Positions 23,219-34,989 are shown, numbered from the stretch's first letter. The stretch is 64,000 nt of DNA from Codonopsis lanceolata (GCA_013146195.2 CM028382.1:59968734-60032733); one strand, 5' to 3'. Notes: a model not told the origin generated them from the sequence alone. Made by a program: numbers and translations.

Positions 23219-25825
23219 TTAGGCTGTAATAGGAGGGACTTGGGCTGGAGGGGGGGCCGTCTGGGCTGGAGGGGGAGCCGCTAGAGCTGAAGAGGGAGCT
23301 GCTTGGGCTGGAGTTAAGGAGGAAGGCCCAGAGGTGGAAGGAGAGGAAACTGGGCTGCTATGTGCTGGGTTTGGATGAAGAGGACCATTTGAAGATGGGC
23401 TGGTTGGGGAGGTCAACTGATGGACAACATAAGGAGATAGCCCATGGTCCAGAAAATCATATGTGGGTTTAGAATATGCATGTGTGTTGGCGAAAGGAAA
23501 TTTTTGCTCATCAAAGAGGACGTGGCGACATATGATGATTTTATTAGAAGATAAGTCAAAACATTTGTAACCACGATGATGGGGGGGGTATCCCAAGAAC
23601 ACACATGGGGTAGAGCGGGCTTGTAATTTATTAATGGTAGTGGAGGGGAAGAGAGGGTAGCACAAACATCCGAATACTCGTAAATGAGAGTATGAGGGTT
23701 GCTGGTGATAAAGAAGTGTGAGAGGTGATTGATATGAGAACTGTTTAATGGGAAGGATGTTTAGGATGTATGTAGTCATTTGTAATGCATGATGCCAAAA
23801 AGTGGAGGGTAGGGAGGCATGAGCAAGAGAAGTACGGACAATGTTATTAATGGTTCTTATTTTTCGTTCGGCTTTTCCATTTTGTGGTGAAGTGTGAGGA
23901 CAAGAGAAACGAAATGAGAGACCATTTATATTACAAAAATCCCAGAATTGCTTATTATCAAATTCCCGCCCATTGTCACATTGAATGGTTTTCACTACCC
24001 GTTCAAATTGAGTGCGGATGTAGGCACGAAATTTTAAGAAAGTTGAATAAACTTGGGACTTTTTAGAAAGAGGGAAAGTCCATAAAAAATTCGTGTAATC
24101 ATCCAACAAGAGAAGATAATAACGGTGGCCCGAAGAACTTAATATGGGAGAGGTCCAAATGTCATTATGAATAATATCAAAAGGCATGCATGTGCGTGAA
24201 GTGGATGCAACAAATGGCAATTTAATATGCTTTCCAAGAGAGCAAGAGTGACAGATAGTTGAGCTACAAGTTCCATTACAAGAAATAAATTTATTAAGTC
24301 TAAGAGAATCAAAAACATTCAGCCCGGGATGGCCTAAACGAACATGCCATAGAGAGGGAGCTAGAGCAGCAAATGTTGAATGTGTGATGGTCTTGGTGAT
24401 AGGATAAAGTTCGCCCTTACTATCACATCGCATTAGATGTGTCCCCGTCCGAAAATCCTTCACAGAAAACCCAAAAGGATCAAATTCAACAGAAACAGAA
24501 TTATCAGAAGTAAATTTCCTAACCGAAATTAAATTCTTAATAAGATGAGGAGCATGAAGAACATTTTTTAATGAGAAAGGTGGGTTTGGGGGGGAAATGA
24601 GAGTGTGAGCAAAACCACGAATTGGAATGGAATGGCCATTTCCGACAATAATACCACGAGTGTTGCTCAAATTAAAATAAGACGAGAGATTACCTTGGTC
24701 GGATGTCATGTGAAAAGTAGCGCATGTATCCATGTACCAGTTTGGAGACGGAGGATTGAGCCCAAGTGTGTGCATCGCGGCTTCGATATCTGTTGGAGAG
24801 GGGGCATTGGCTGAATAAGCTTGTTGGGCTTGCTGGGGTCGAGGGCCAAGAATGCCAGCTTGCTGAATATTGGGCCTTGTCCAAGGGGCTGTTGGGTAAG
24901 GAGAAGGAGGAATGGCCCATGGAGGAAAGGAAAATGGCCACTGTTGGTGTGCAGAATTTGTCCAAGGCTGCCAGGATTGATTAAATTTAGGGTGCGATGT
25001 TCTACCCCCTCGGCGACCACCATTGCTACTGCCTGAACGACCCCGGCTACCATGTCGACCACCACCATGATTCTTACCCCCAGAAGTGCGAGATTCAGGT
25101 TGTCGGCTGTACCCAAGTGATGAGTTTGGAGAAGAAATTTCGGTATTGTGATCACTGTCCTTGGCTATCATGGCAGCATGGGATCCAATGTTGGTGCGTT
25201 TGGCGAGGCCGGCTTCTTCGAGAATGAGCATGGAGCGCGCTTGATAAAATGGGGGGAGTGGATTGCTTTGACGGATAAGAGTTCCCACCCCACTGTAAGC
25301 TTCGGTAAGGCCGGCAACCATTTGAAGAACCAGCTGATTATTGGAGACCGGAGCCCCCACATTCTTCAGTTGATCGGAGAGAACCTTGAGCTTTTGACAA
25401 TAGGTAGATGTATTGGGAAAATCTTCTAAGTTGGTGTTAGAAAACTCCTGCTCAAGGGTCACGGCACGAGAGTGTTTGTTGTCTTGGAAAATGTCACGCA
25501 ATCGATTCCAAGCCTCCATTGCCGTCGCATCAGGTTCAAGAATGGTGTCCAACAGATCAGTGGATATGGTGGTGTATATCCACTGAAGAACTGTAGAGTC
25601 AAGGGTCGACCATAACTCTTTTTCTGCGTCGGTGGTAGGCTCTTTGGATGTGCCTTCAGCCGGCGGTATAATATGGTCGATGACGCGGTAAGAACGTGCG
25701 TGAATCTTGAATAGCTCCGCCCATGTCGCGTACTGAACATTCTCCATTTCAAGCGTAATGGAGATATGATTCTTGATGTTAGAAACAGCAAGAGAAGGGT
25801 GGAAGGAAGACTTAGAATTAGACAT
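23219..25825 (-). pseudogene. Copia Gag-protease-integrase (868 codons) of the Ale-like element
   Basis: Starts at an ATG at 25825, 64 bases inside the primer site. The Gag part (UBN2-like) includes WNRLRDIFQDNKHSRAVTLE and an RG-rich tail rather than a clear CCHC knuckle. The protease site reads WYMDTCATFHMTS: the usual D-T/S-G triad has Cys in place of Gly (codons at 24722-24730), so protease is probably dead. The integrase zinc finger (HVRLGHPGL ... CHSCSLGKH) and the DDE core (HNDIWTSP, IQCDNGREF, SPQNGKAERK) are all visible. The frame ends at a TAA (23219-23221) after a proline-rich linker, before reverse transcriptase, which lies in another frame. Confidence 0.92.
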
Positions 25826-25888
25826 GGCGGTTTACAAGAAAGAGAAGAAGACAGCTAGTCGGCGGCAGAAGGAAAAAAACGCCTTACA

Positions 25889-25900
25889 GCTCTGATACCA
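25889..25900 (-). promoter_or_regulatory. Primer binding site, initiator tRNA-Met
   Basis: TGGTATCAGAGC on the minus strand, immediately inside the 5' LTR; a perfect match to the standard copia primer site. Confidence 0.95.
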
Positions 25901-26066
25901 TGAAAGATGAATGATTTTCCCTGATTCTCTTCTGACTGGAATCAGCCATATATACAAAGGATTTCCGTTTACAAAGAATGAATTATAGCCTAAAATTAAG
26001 CTTTCCAACTATACAAAAACTATCCAAAATTACAAACAATATTTATGGAAACTATATATTCTGTTA
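25901..26066 (-). repeat. 5' LTR of the Ale-like copia element
   Basis: 166 bp, from TGAAAGATG to TTCTGTTA on the plus strand; nearly identical to 21440-21591 apart from the 14-base difference. Confidence 0.92.
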
Positions 26067-26720
26067 ATTAGGAGCCGAGGGTTAAAGAAAAGTGAAGAGA
26101 GAGAGAGAGAGATGGAATTGGAGAGAGAACCTGTTTTGGTAGAGAGCATAGTATCGAAAAGACAAAGGTAACTTAGGTACATTCTCTTTACAAAGATTAC
26201 TTGGTATTGTTTGTTTAAAACTATAAGATTTTTTTTTTTGAAACGACTGTAAGATTTATTTAGAATTTAACATTTGCATTAGAATCAAATATATATTGGA
26301 CCAAAAAGCGAGGATAATTCAGATGTGATTATGAAGTTTTGGAAGGATTGAAATTTTGGTAGTGTTGTCCTGGGGAAGGATGATAATGATAAGTGTATTG
26401 AACCCAAAATCTTGTGTGGAATATGCCTAGGGTTTTAAAGATTAAAACATAGGTAAGACAGTCTTATAATCATTTTTTATAAGACATATTTTTTTTATCG
26501 TACTCACGGCGTGTTGATGAATTGAACTGTGAAAGAGTGAAACTCCGTCTTACAAATTAAAATCCGTAAGATCTTGTTCGGTTTCAAATTAGGACGGTAA
26601 TAGTAAATTGTACAAGGATAAAAATAGCGGGTGGTTTTAACATGTGATAGTCAAGTATCAATACAAAATTAGAAATCAACTATTCCGGTGAAGAATTATT
26701 ATATTTTCTAGAACACTAAA

Positions 26721-26726
26721 ATTATT

Positions 26727-26772
<46 letters not shown>
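26721..26772. repeat. Compound (TA)n(TG)n microsatellite
   Basis: About nine TA units followed by about fourteen TG units, inside the intron position of duplication unit 1. Confidence 0.9.
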
Positions 26773-26980
26773 GGCGCGCGGGTGTCAAAACTAAGAAAAT
26801 ATGGTTTTATAGGTATTTTATGTAAGACAGATTATATTAACGTGGCTCACCGTGTATTGGTGAGTTGAATTATGAGAGAATGTGGTTTCGTCCTACGATT
26901 TAAGATCCGTAAGACGATCTCATTCAAATTATTTTTAATCTGTTTGGTTGTTGTTTGTTGCTCAACATACAGGATGATCA

Positions 26981-27635
26981 TGTTATAAGTGGCTCGGCAG
27001 TGTAGTGTTGGTTTTTGTTTTAAGATCAACGAGATTATATCTCTGTCCTTAAGACAAAAAGTAGAAGCCGTGTTCTAGATCTGCACGGCGTGAATCTAGT
27101 GAGTCTCCCAGGATATTGATCTTACGTGATTGGATGTTTGGCAGATCTTCAAAACTTCAATCACCAACAAATGCAACCGTTGTTGTAATCTCTGTAGGGC
27201 AGAAGGGAGAGTGTATAGAAAAGAGCAGAATTTTTCGATACCAAAAAATCTGTTTAAAGGCTGTATTTAAATGGCAGTTGGGAACGGTTGAAACAGAACA
27301 GTCACAACTGTTCAAACAGACACAATCTTTGGGATGACAGTTGGTAGTTATGTTTGTCTGAAAGAGACACAACCTTTCAGACAGGCAAAACCAACCAACC
27401 AACCAAACCGAGCCGGTCAGATCGCGGGCGGCGGCTGCACAAGTGTTTGGACCTACACCTAGGTAGGTCTTCCCTCCTACACAAAAGTGTAGTGGCCCAA
27501 GGGCCTGAAAGTAAAGCCTCAAAACTCTACCTTATAAGGTAGAGCTTGTTTCATTTTGTTCCCAATGTGGGATTCCCACATTATACACTTACATAACTTA
27601 GTTAATTTAAGCTATTGGAAACCAAGTTTCCAACA
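26981..27635 (-). repeat. 3' LTR of the second copia element (655 bp)
   Basis: About 109 bp longer than its partner; the extra block lies around 27255-27430 and includes GTTGGGAACGGTTG and CAACCAACCAACCAAACC. Both LTRs share AGGTAGAGCTT and the inverted pair ACCTACACCTAGGTAGGT. Confidence 0.93.
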
Positions 27636-28216
27636 ATCCCCCACATTGAATAAGATATCATGTAAGTTGATGACATATTGATATTTACAGAGATACAACT
27701 GAGAGTAGCTAGAGTGGAAAAGGTGGCTTTTGGCTTTGAACCTTTCCTTATGAGTTACTATCGGGAAGACTTATTAATCAGTGACTGGTGTGTCTTGAAC
27801 TGACTGGTGTTTGATGTCAACCAAGACAATAGTATTCACATAGCTGCCCTCAAACAACATTTGATTCTACATTTGTGTTCATTTTGGCCCTGAACGCTTC
27901 CTGGTTCTGTGAATGTTGTTAGAAAATTTTGCCTCGAAATTTCCATAAGATCGGCCAGTCTTACATTCACATAGGTGATTTCTTATAAGGGTGTATCCTG
28001 TCAAGCATTCCCGCTTGATCAAATCAAGTCACAAGAATCATTAAAAGCGTGCTTATCCTAAACCGTGACAGTAACACTAGTGTTTTCACCATAGGAATGA
28101 GTAGGAGTGTGAGTCCGTTAGTGTTAACAGTGAGATCAATTAGTTTGGTTGTCCCTTTGAACCTAGACCATGGGGTTGCCAATCAACTAGGTGGGGTTTT
28201 CCGCTAAAGGTTCTCT
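27636..28216 (-). other. 3' non-coding part of the second copia element
   Basis: Sits between the polyprotein stop and the 3' LTR. A polypurine tract (GTGGGGGAT on the minus strand, 27636-27644) abuts the LTR. No further gene seen. Confidence 0.7.
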
Positions 28217-31200
28217 TTATTTCATAGGCTTGAGACCCATTCCCTTCGATGAACTGCATACTAACTCTCTGGACAATCCTTTAGTTAATGGATCCGCTAG
28301 GTTGTCCTTAGATCGAATATAATCGATGGTGATCACGCCATTGGAGAGTAGTTGCCTAACGGTATTGTGTCGTCGCCTTATATGGCGGGACTTACCATTA
28401 TACATGTTATTTTGTGCCCTTCCAATTGTGGCTTGACTGTCGCAATGGATGCAAATGGCTGGCACTGGCTGTGGCCATGCTAGAATATTTTCAAGGAAGT
28501 TACGTAACCATTCAGCTTCCTCAGCTGCTTTATCTAAGGCGATAAATTCTGATTCCATAGTAGACCTTGCAATGCAAGTCTGTTTGGAAGATTTCCATGC
28601 AATGGCACCGCCACCAAGAGTGAATACAAATCCACTTGTTGACTTGGAGTCGTTAGTATCAGAAATCCAATTAGCATCACTGTATCCTTCAATAACTGCC
28701 GGATACTTGGAGTAATGCAACCCGTAGTCCTTAGTGTATCGAAGATATCTAAGAGTCCTTACAATGGCTTTCCATTGATCGGGCCCAGGATTACTTGTAA
28801 ACCGACTCAATCGGTTAACTGTTTGCGCGAGGTCAGGGCGCGTGCAGTTCGTAAGATACATAAGACTTCCAATGATTCGAGAGTATTCAATTTGGGATAC
28901 GCTCTCATGTAGGTTCTTTTTGAGATGAAAGTTAGGGTCGATTGGAGTCTTAGCAATGCTTGTATCACCGTTGCTAAATTTCTCTAGCAGTTTCTCAATA
29001 TAATGAGATTGTGATAAAACTATCTCCTCGGATGTTCTAGATATTTTAATACCTAGGATGACATCAGCTAACCCTAAATCTTTCATGTCAAATCTGCTGG
29101 CCAACATCTTTTTGGTGTCTTTGATCATGTTATTATTGCTACCAATAATTAACATGTCATCAACGTAGAGACAGATAATGACGTAACCTTGTTGTGAATT
29201 CTTAGCGTATACACACTTGTCACATTCATTAGTCTTGAAGCCATTAGCAATTATAACATCATCAAAACGTTTATGCCATTGTTTTGGTGCTTGCTTTAGA
29301 CCGTATAAAGATTTGACCAGTCGACAGACCTTAGTTTCATTGCCTGGAGCAATAAAGCCTTCTGGCTGTTTCATATAAATTTCTTCTTCAAGTTCACCGT
29401 TGAGGAAAGCGGTCTTGACATCCATTTGATGTATCTCAAGACCATGTAGTGCCGCGAAGGCAATGAGTAGGCGAATTGAAGTAATTCGAGTAACTGGAGC
29501 ATAGGTGTCAAAATAATCAACACCCTCCTTTTGATTAAAACCCTTGGCGACTAGTCGGGCCTTGTACTTATCAATGGACCCATCAGGTTTCAATTTTCGT
29601 TTGAAGACCCATTTACACCTTAGGGGTTTGCAACCTTTGGGAAGGTCGACGAGCTCCCAGGTGTGGTTTTGCATAATGGAAGATATTTCGCCGTTGATGG
29701 CTTCCTTCCATTGTGGAGCCTCAGGAGTAGACATTGCTTCCTTGAACGTACGTGGTTCATTATCCACGAGAAACGTGGTCACAAAGTCTGGTCCAAAGGT
29801 CTTACTTGTGCGAGCTCGCTTGCTTCGACGAGGTTCATCCATGTCTTCATCTTGATGAATACCTTGATCAATAGCCATAGGGACTATTGCTTGTGAGGTG
29901 TTATCTTGTTCGTTAATTGACCAAGGAAATGAGCGTTTTACTGAAGTATCAACTTTTAGAGGGAAGATAGCTTCAAAAAACGTGGCATTTCTTGATTCCA
30001 TAACGGTATTCACCTCGATTTCCGGATTATCAGATTTATGGACTAAGAACCGATAGGCGCTGCTATGGGTTGCATAACCAATAAAAGTACAATCCACGGT
30101 TTTGGAACCGATTTTCACCTTTTTAGGTGGTGGGACAGCTACTTTAGCTAGGCACCCCCACACTTTGAGGTATTTGTAGGATGGTTTTCGACCATGACAT
30201 AATTCATAGGGCGTTTTGTCCAATTTCTTGTGGGGAAGCTTGTTTAATAAGTAATTGGCAGAGAGCACCGCCTCCCCCCACATTTCGTCGGGTAGACCAG
30301 ATTGAAGCAATAATGCGTTCATCATTTCCTTTAAGGTTCGATTTTTTCTCTCGGCAATCCCATTGGATTGTGGGCTATATGGGGGAGTAACTTTGTGAAT
30401 AATCCCGTGGTCAACACAGAAGTCTTTGAAGGGAAAAACATATTCGTCTCCTCGATCAGACTTAAGAATTTTTATCTTCTTTGAAAGTTGATTCTCGACT
30501 TCGTTTTTGTAAAGTTTAAAAGCTTCGAATGCTTCAACTTTACTTTTTAAGAGATAGAGATGACAAAACCGGGTACAATCATCAATAAAGGTGATGAAGT
30601 ATTTGTTTCCGCCATAAGATTCTATGGATTTTAAGTCACATAGATGACTATGAACCAAATCTAATGGTGTCGTGTCACGCTCGATTGTCTTAAACGACGT
30701 TCTTGTTTGCTTAGCTTCAACGCAAGTATGGCATTTGTTATTTTTATTAATGCGACTTGGAGGAATTAATTCCATTTTCATTAATCGTCTCATAGAGTCA
30801 TAGTTAACATGACATAATCGATAATGCCAAAGATCAAAATGCTCAAGCAAGTAAGAAGAAGATGGTGCTGTAGCACTTTTATTATCAACGTTGTATGCGG
30901 TGTTAACCACCATTACATTACACTTAAAAAGGCCCTCATCGAGGTAACCTTTACCAATAAAAACCTCACTCTTACTTAAGATAAATTTGTCCGACTCAAA
31001 ACACAACATAAACCCATGTTTAACCAAAAGAGAACCGGAGATCAAATTTTTGCGAATGTCGGGAACATGAAGGACGTTGGTTAGCACCAACTCCCGCCCA
31101 CTCGTCATTTTCAAGTTCACTTGGTCTTTGCCTTCCACTCCCGAAGTAGATGAGTTGCCCATGAAAAGCTTCTCCCCGGGCGTCACCTTGTTGTAAGCGG

Positions 31201-32134
31201 AGAACATCTTGGCATCGCCGCAGATATGACGCGTCGCGCCGGTGTCCACGAACCACTCGCGGCCTGTGCCAACCATGTTTGTCTCGGAGATGACACATAT
31301 CATGCTGATCTCCTCATCAACCATGTTTGCTTCACGCTTAACCCGCTTCTTCCCGCGGCATTCAGCGGCTTTGTGGCCGACCTTGTCACAGTTCAAGCAC
31401 TTTCCTTTGAACTTGTAGTTCTTGTGCTGTTTGGGCTCTTCGGCCACATTGCGGTTGGTCCTTTTATCTGCCACCTTGTTGTCTTGTTCAATCCGCAGCC
31501 TTAGGATCAAGTCTTCGAGACACATGTCTTTTCGCTTGTGCTTAAGGTAGTTTTTGAAGAAGTCCTTCCAACCGGGAGGGAGCTTCTCGATTACCGCAGC
31601 AACTTGGAAAGGCTCGGGGAGTTGCATACCCTCGGCTTCCAACTCATGCAACAAAACCTGAAGCTGCTGAACCTGAGAAACAACAGGCTTAGAATCGACC
31701 ATAGCAAAATCAAGAAAGCGAGCAACCACAAATTTCTTATGACCGGCGTCCTCGGTTTTGTACTTTTTCTCTAATGATTCCCACAGTGCCTTAGCACTCT
31801 TAAATGGACTATAAATTTTATACAAGGAATTATTAAGTCCATTTAGAATGTAATTGCGACATAAGAAATCCGAGTGCTTCCACGACTCGGCGGCAGCCAC
31901 TGTGGTCCTGTCCGTCTCGTTAGGGTCTAGGACGGGGGCTGTTTCTTTCAAGCATTTGGACAGATTCAAGGTGGTCAAGTAAAAGAGCATTTGATGTTGC
32001 CATCGCTTGAATTCTGTTCCGTTGAACTTTTCGGGTCACTCGCTATGAATCGTTGGCGGTAGGCCGGGAGTTGCAACAACAGCGGGCTGTTCGACTACAA
32101 AAACGGTTTCCTTTCCACTTTCAGAAGTAGTCAT
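28217..32134 (-). pseudogene. Copia Gag-Pol polyprotein, full length with one internal stop
   Basis: From an ATG at 32134 the frame runs 1305 codons with a single TGA at codon 33 (32036-32038); after it the frame is open from 31990 to the stop. Domains in order: UBN2-type Gag with NYILNGLNNSLYKIYSPFKS; CCHC knuckle CLNCDKVGHKAAEC (about residues 246-259); protease WFVDTGATRHI (about 297); integrase with HTC-type zinc finger, FIDDCTRFCHLY, LKSDRGDEYVF and SPQSNGIAERKNRTLKE; reverse transcriptase with KYKARLVAKGFNQ, MDVKTAFLNG and CLYVDDMLIIG; RNase H with GYSDANWISDTNDSKSTSG and ADPLTKGL. All catalytic residues I can check are present. CGA to TGA would explain the stop (inference). Downstream initiation at the ATG at 31990 would miss the Gag start. 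Confidence 0.93.
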
Positions 32135-33706
32135 TGCTGCACTGAAGTGAATCAGAATTACAAGGAGATTGTAATGCAGTAAAAATTGAACAGATATAGA
32201 TTATGTAATTTGGACCAGATTATATGACAAAGAAGACTACGGATGTTGTCGTCTGCATTATGCGGCATTTTCGAGTTAAACTGCTTGCTAAATCTATTTG
32301 AATCAGTATGTGCAGTTTTTGAAACAACAAAATGTGATAAAATCTGCACACTATTTCAAAAACTCATGCAGAATCTGTATTAATCTGAGGTAGAAACAGT
32401 CTTTTTTTTTACTACACACTTCATACAACACAGTACTGCAGAATCAGATTATAGAATGTGTAGAACAGTTATAGAACAGGCGATGCAGAATCTGTATCCA
32501 GGACAGATTATAATGCAGTAACTGATAATGTAGAGAGCAGGTTGTTGCAGAAGCAGGTTAATGCAGAAATTTCTGTAATAAACAGGTTAGATGCAGAAAT
32601 TTCTGTAATAAGCAGTTTTCAGATTAAACTTTGATCAGGCTGAATGCACCCTTCATATATTAAACTGATGTAGAGTCAGATTATAATCTTAAGCATGAAC
32701 AGGCTGGTTATTGTTGTATAATCTGTAACATAGATGGATCATAAGCTGATGCAGATTACAGGTTATGAACAGATTAAACACTGCAGGCTGAATGCAGATT
32801 TTATACAGCAAACTGATGCACAATCAGATTTAATGCAGTAACAGATTAGGTTATGATAGTGTTATAGGTCTGATTTTAAACAGTTCAGGTTAAACAGTTC
32901 TGGTGTTGCTGTTTTTGTGTAAACAGAAACATAAATGAATCTGTTTGTATAAACAGGTTAGTTATGGAATCTGTAATATGCAAGTTTTGAAAGATCAAAA
33001 CAGCATACAGTTGCAACAGATTATAATGTGAACATTTTATAAACAGTTTAATCTATGGCCATAATCTGTAATATGAATAGTTTTGTAAAACAGGTAAGTT
33101 CTGTGTATAGTCTATAAGTTCTATGAAGCTGTTAACAGACTAACATGCAGAATCTATTTGAAGTAAGCATGCAGGATCAGTTTTTACTAAGCATTTAAAA
33201 TCAGAATGTGATCAACATAAGTAGTAGCAGAAAATTCCCAGAATGCAGATTTTAATTGCCAGTTCTAAATAGATTACTATTTTCTGAATCTGTAAACTGG
33301 TTTTAAAATGGATTCTGGACAGTTTGCTTCTGAAACTGTTATAGCAGATACAGGTTATAAACAGTTTTAGCAGATGCAAGTCATAAACAGTTTAAGCACT
33401 GCATGTTGAATGCAGAATCTGTAAACTAAAAGCAGTATTCAGTTGCAACAATTTTCTGTACAGAAAAAGAGAAGACATGCAGAAACAGGTTTAAAACCTT
33501 TCCAGAATCTGTTAACAGATTAACTTGCAGAAGGTTATATGCAGAAAATTCTGTACATATTATATTCAGTTTCAAAATTTTCTGTACAGATTATATGCAG
33601 AAAGTTCTGTACAGATTATATTCAGTTTCAAAATTTTCTGTACAGATTATATGCAGAAACTGAAGTTACTAAAACTAGGCTAAAAAGGAGATTTTTGTCT
33701 TAAGAT
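32135..33706 (-). other. Long repetitive 5' leader of the second copia element
   Basis: About 1.57 kb between the 5' LTR and the Gag start. It is made of degenerate short motifs such as TGCAGAA, CTGTAATA, CTGTACAGATTATA and ATAATCTG, repeated dozens of times, with near-exact repeats at 33535-33660. No canonical TGG-type tRNA primer site is seen next to the LTR; the minus strand reads ATCTTAAGACAAAAATC there. Confidence 0.75.
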
Positions 33707-34252
33707 TGTTATAAGTGGCCCGGCTGTGTAGTGTTGGTTTTTGTTTTAAGATCAACGAGATTATATCTCTGTCCTTAAGACAAAAAGTAGAAGTCGTGTT
33801 CTAGATATGCACGGCGTGAATCTAGTGAGTCTCCCAGGATATTGATCTTACGTGATTGGATGTTTGGCAGATCTTCAAAACTTCAATCACCAATGAATGC
33901 AACCGTTGTTGTAATCTCTGTAGGGCAGAAGGGAGAGTGTATAGAAAAGAGTAGAATTTTTCGATACCAAAAAATCTATTTGAAGGCTGTATCGTTAGCA
34001 AAAAGATAGCCGCCAACCAACCAACCAGCGAGCCGAGCCGGGCGGGCGGCGGCGCGCGTGTGTTTGGACCTACACCTAGGTAGGTCTTCCCTCCTACACA
34101 AAAGTGTAGTGGCCCAAGGGCCTGAAAGTAAAGCCTCAAAGCTCTACCTTATAAGGTAGAGCTTGTTTCATTTTGTTCCCAATGTGGGATTCCCACATTA
34201 TACACTTACATAACTTAGTTTATTCAAGCTATTGGAAACCAAGTTTCCAACA
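33707..34252 (-). repeat. 5' LTR of the second copia element (546 bp)
   Basis: Matches 26981-27635 but has a deletion around 33990, where GCTGTATCGTTAGC joins a shortened GC-rich stretch. It contains palindromes CTCTACCTTATAAGGTAGAG and ACCTACACCTAGGTAGGT. Confidence 0.93.
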
Positions 34253-34268
34253 GACCAAGCTTGGAGTC

Positions 34269-34490
34269 ATGTCTTGTCTTTCATCAGAGACCACGCAATG
34301 TCTAATCTGTATCGTTTTTGGAGTATTTATGGTAATGCTTTGTTTGGGTATGATTGCTTCGTTTTTGGCGGTCGTTATTCAATCTTCAATAACTCATTTT
34401 TCAATAGACGACGTCGTCATGGGGTTTCTCATGGTACCAATTCTCATGGTACCACTTTTTTTCTTTGGTGCTCTGGTCCGCCATCTCTGA
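34269..34490 (+). pseudogene. Two-helix membrane protein gene, unit 1 copy
   Basis: Unrecognised family. The start MSCLSSETTQCLICIVFGVF aligns with the unit-3 protein, and both hydrophobic segments are present (about residues 12-35 and 50-72). A 1-base loss near the second half moves the frame, so the protein stops at RHL instead of continuing into ISEFIRLRREAQQ, which is still readable in the next frame. The second copia element sits 16 bases upstream of the ATG, separating the coding exon from its leader and intron. Probably dead. Confidence 0.65.
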
Positions 34491-34989
34491 ATTTATAAGG
34501 TTAAGAAGGGAAGCTCAACAAGTAACCATATGCCCAGTTTACGATGTTGTCTAAAATCTTACTATTAGGTTCTTTTGAGTATCTTGGATTTGTATCACAT
34601 TTTAGTTTTAAATTTTGGTTTACTTCTATTTTGTAAAAGCTATTACGAATAAGGTTATCATTTTATATTCTATAACTTAATAAAAATATGTTGAATTGAA
34701 TGCTACTCTTTGTTCGGTTGAGTTTGAAAGGCTAAAAAAGATTACTTATTTGAGACGGATGGACAAATTAATATTTTATACAAACTTATATTGTAAATCA
34801 TGTATAAACAACTTTCAAACAATTACACACAACTTAAAATTTCTAAATAACCTCAAATATGCACAAATTTTGATCTTAACGATAAATCTATTTAATTCCA
34901 TAATTTATGACAAGTCATTAATTTTATCCGTCACGCCCACCCCACTTTGAATTAGGAAATCTTAAGGGTTAATTATAAATAGGGAGGGA

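Larger units (their letters stand above)
21440..26066 (-). mobile_element. Ty1/copia element (Ale/Retrofit-like), 4.6 kb
   Basis: Short LTRs (152 and 166 bp), a perfect 5-bp target duplication ATTAG (21435-21439 and 26067-26071), a perfect tRNA-Met primer site, a Gag without a clear CCHC knuckle and pol in the order PR-INT-RT-RH identify a copia element on the minus strand. The short LTRs and small size fit the Ale/Retrofit group. Paralogous empty sites at about 34990 and 54310 (GAGTTATTAGGAGGC) confirm the insertion point. The polyprotein is broken in three places and the protease active site is altered. Confidence 0.94.
26981..34252 (-). mobile_element. Ty1/copia element with a near-intact polyprotein, 7.3 kb
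   Basis: Minus-strand copia element with LTRs that begin TGTTGGAAAC and end TTATAACA in element sense, and target duplications GATCA (26976-26980) and GACCA (34253-34257), one base different. Paralogous empty sites in units 2 and 3 read AGGAGGATCAA. It sits 16 bases upstream of the start codon of the unit-1 membrane-protein gene, cutting it from its leader. The polyprotein is full length except for one stop near the start. The clade is not assigned. Confidence 0.95.
21341..34946. repeat. Segmental duplication unit 1, interrupted by two copia elements
   Basis: Without the two copia insertions this unit reads: TTAGTAAGGATTTGGG start, leader of the two-helix membrane protein gene, intron, coding exon (34269 on) and a 3' flank ending near 34946. 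The same sequence order is found in units 2 and 3, which lack the copia elements and so serve as empty sites. Confidence 0.85.

Noticed and set aside
23884..25429. Several open stretches opposite the copia polyprotein
   Set aside because: They are mirror images of the real frame and have no family resemblance.
33690..33706. Primer site matching the anticodon arm of a leucine tRNA
   Set aside because: Only about eight bases around a palindromic CTTAAG fit; too short to support without a comparison.
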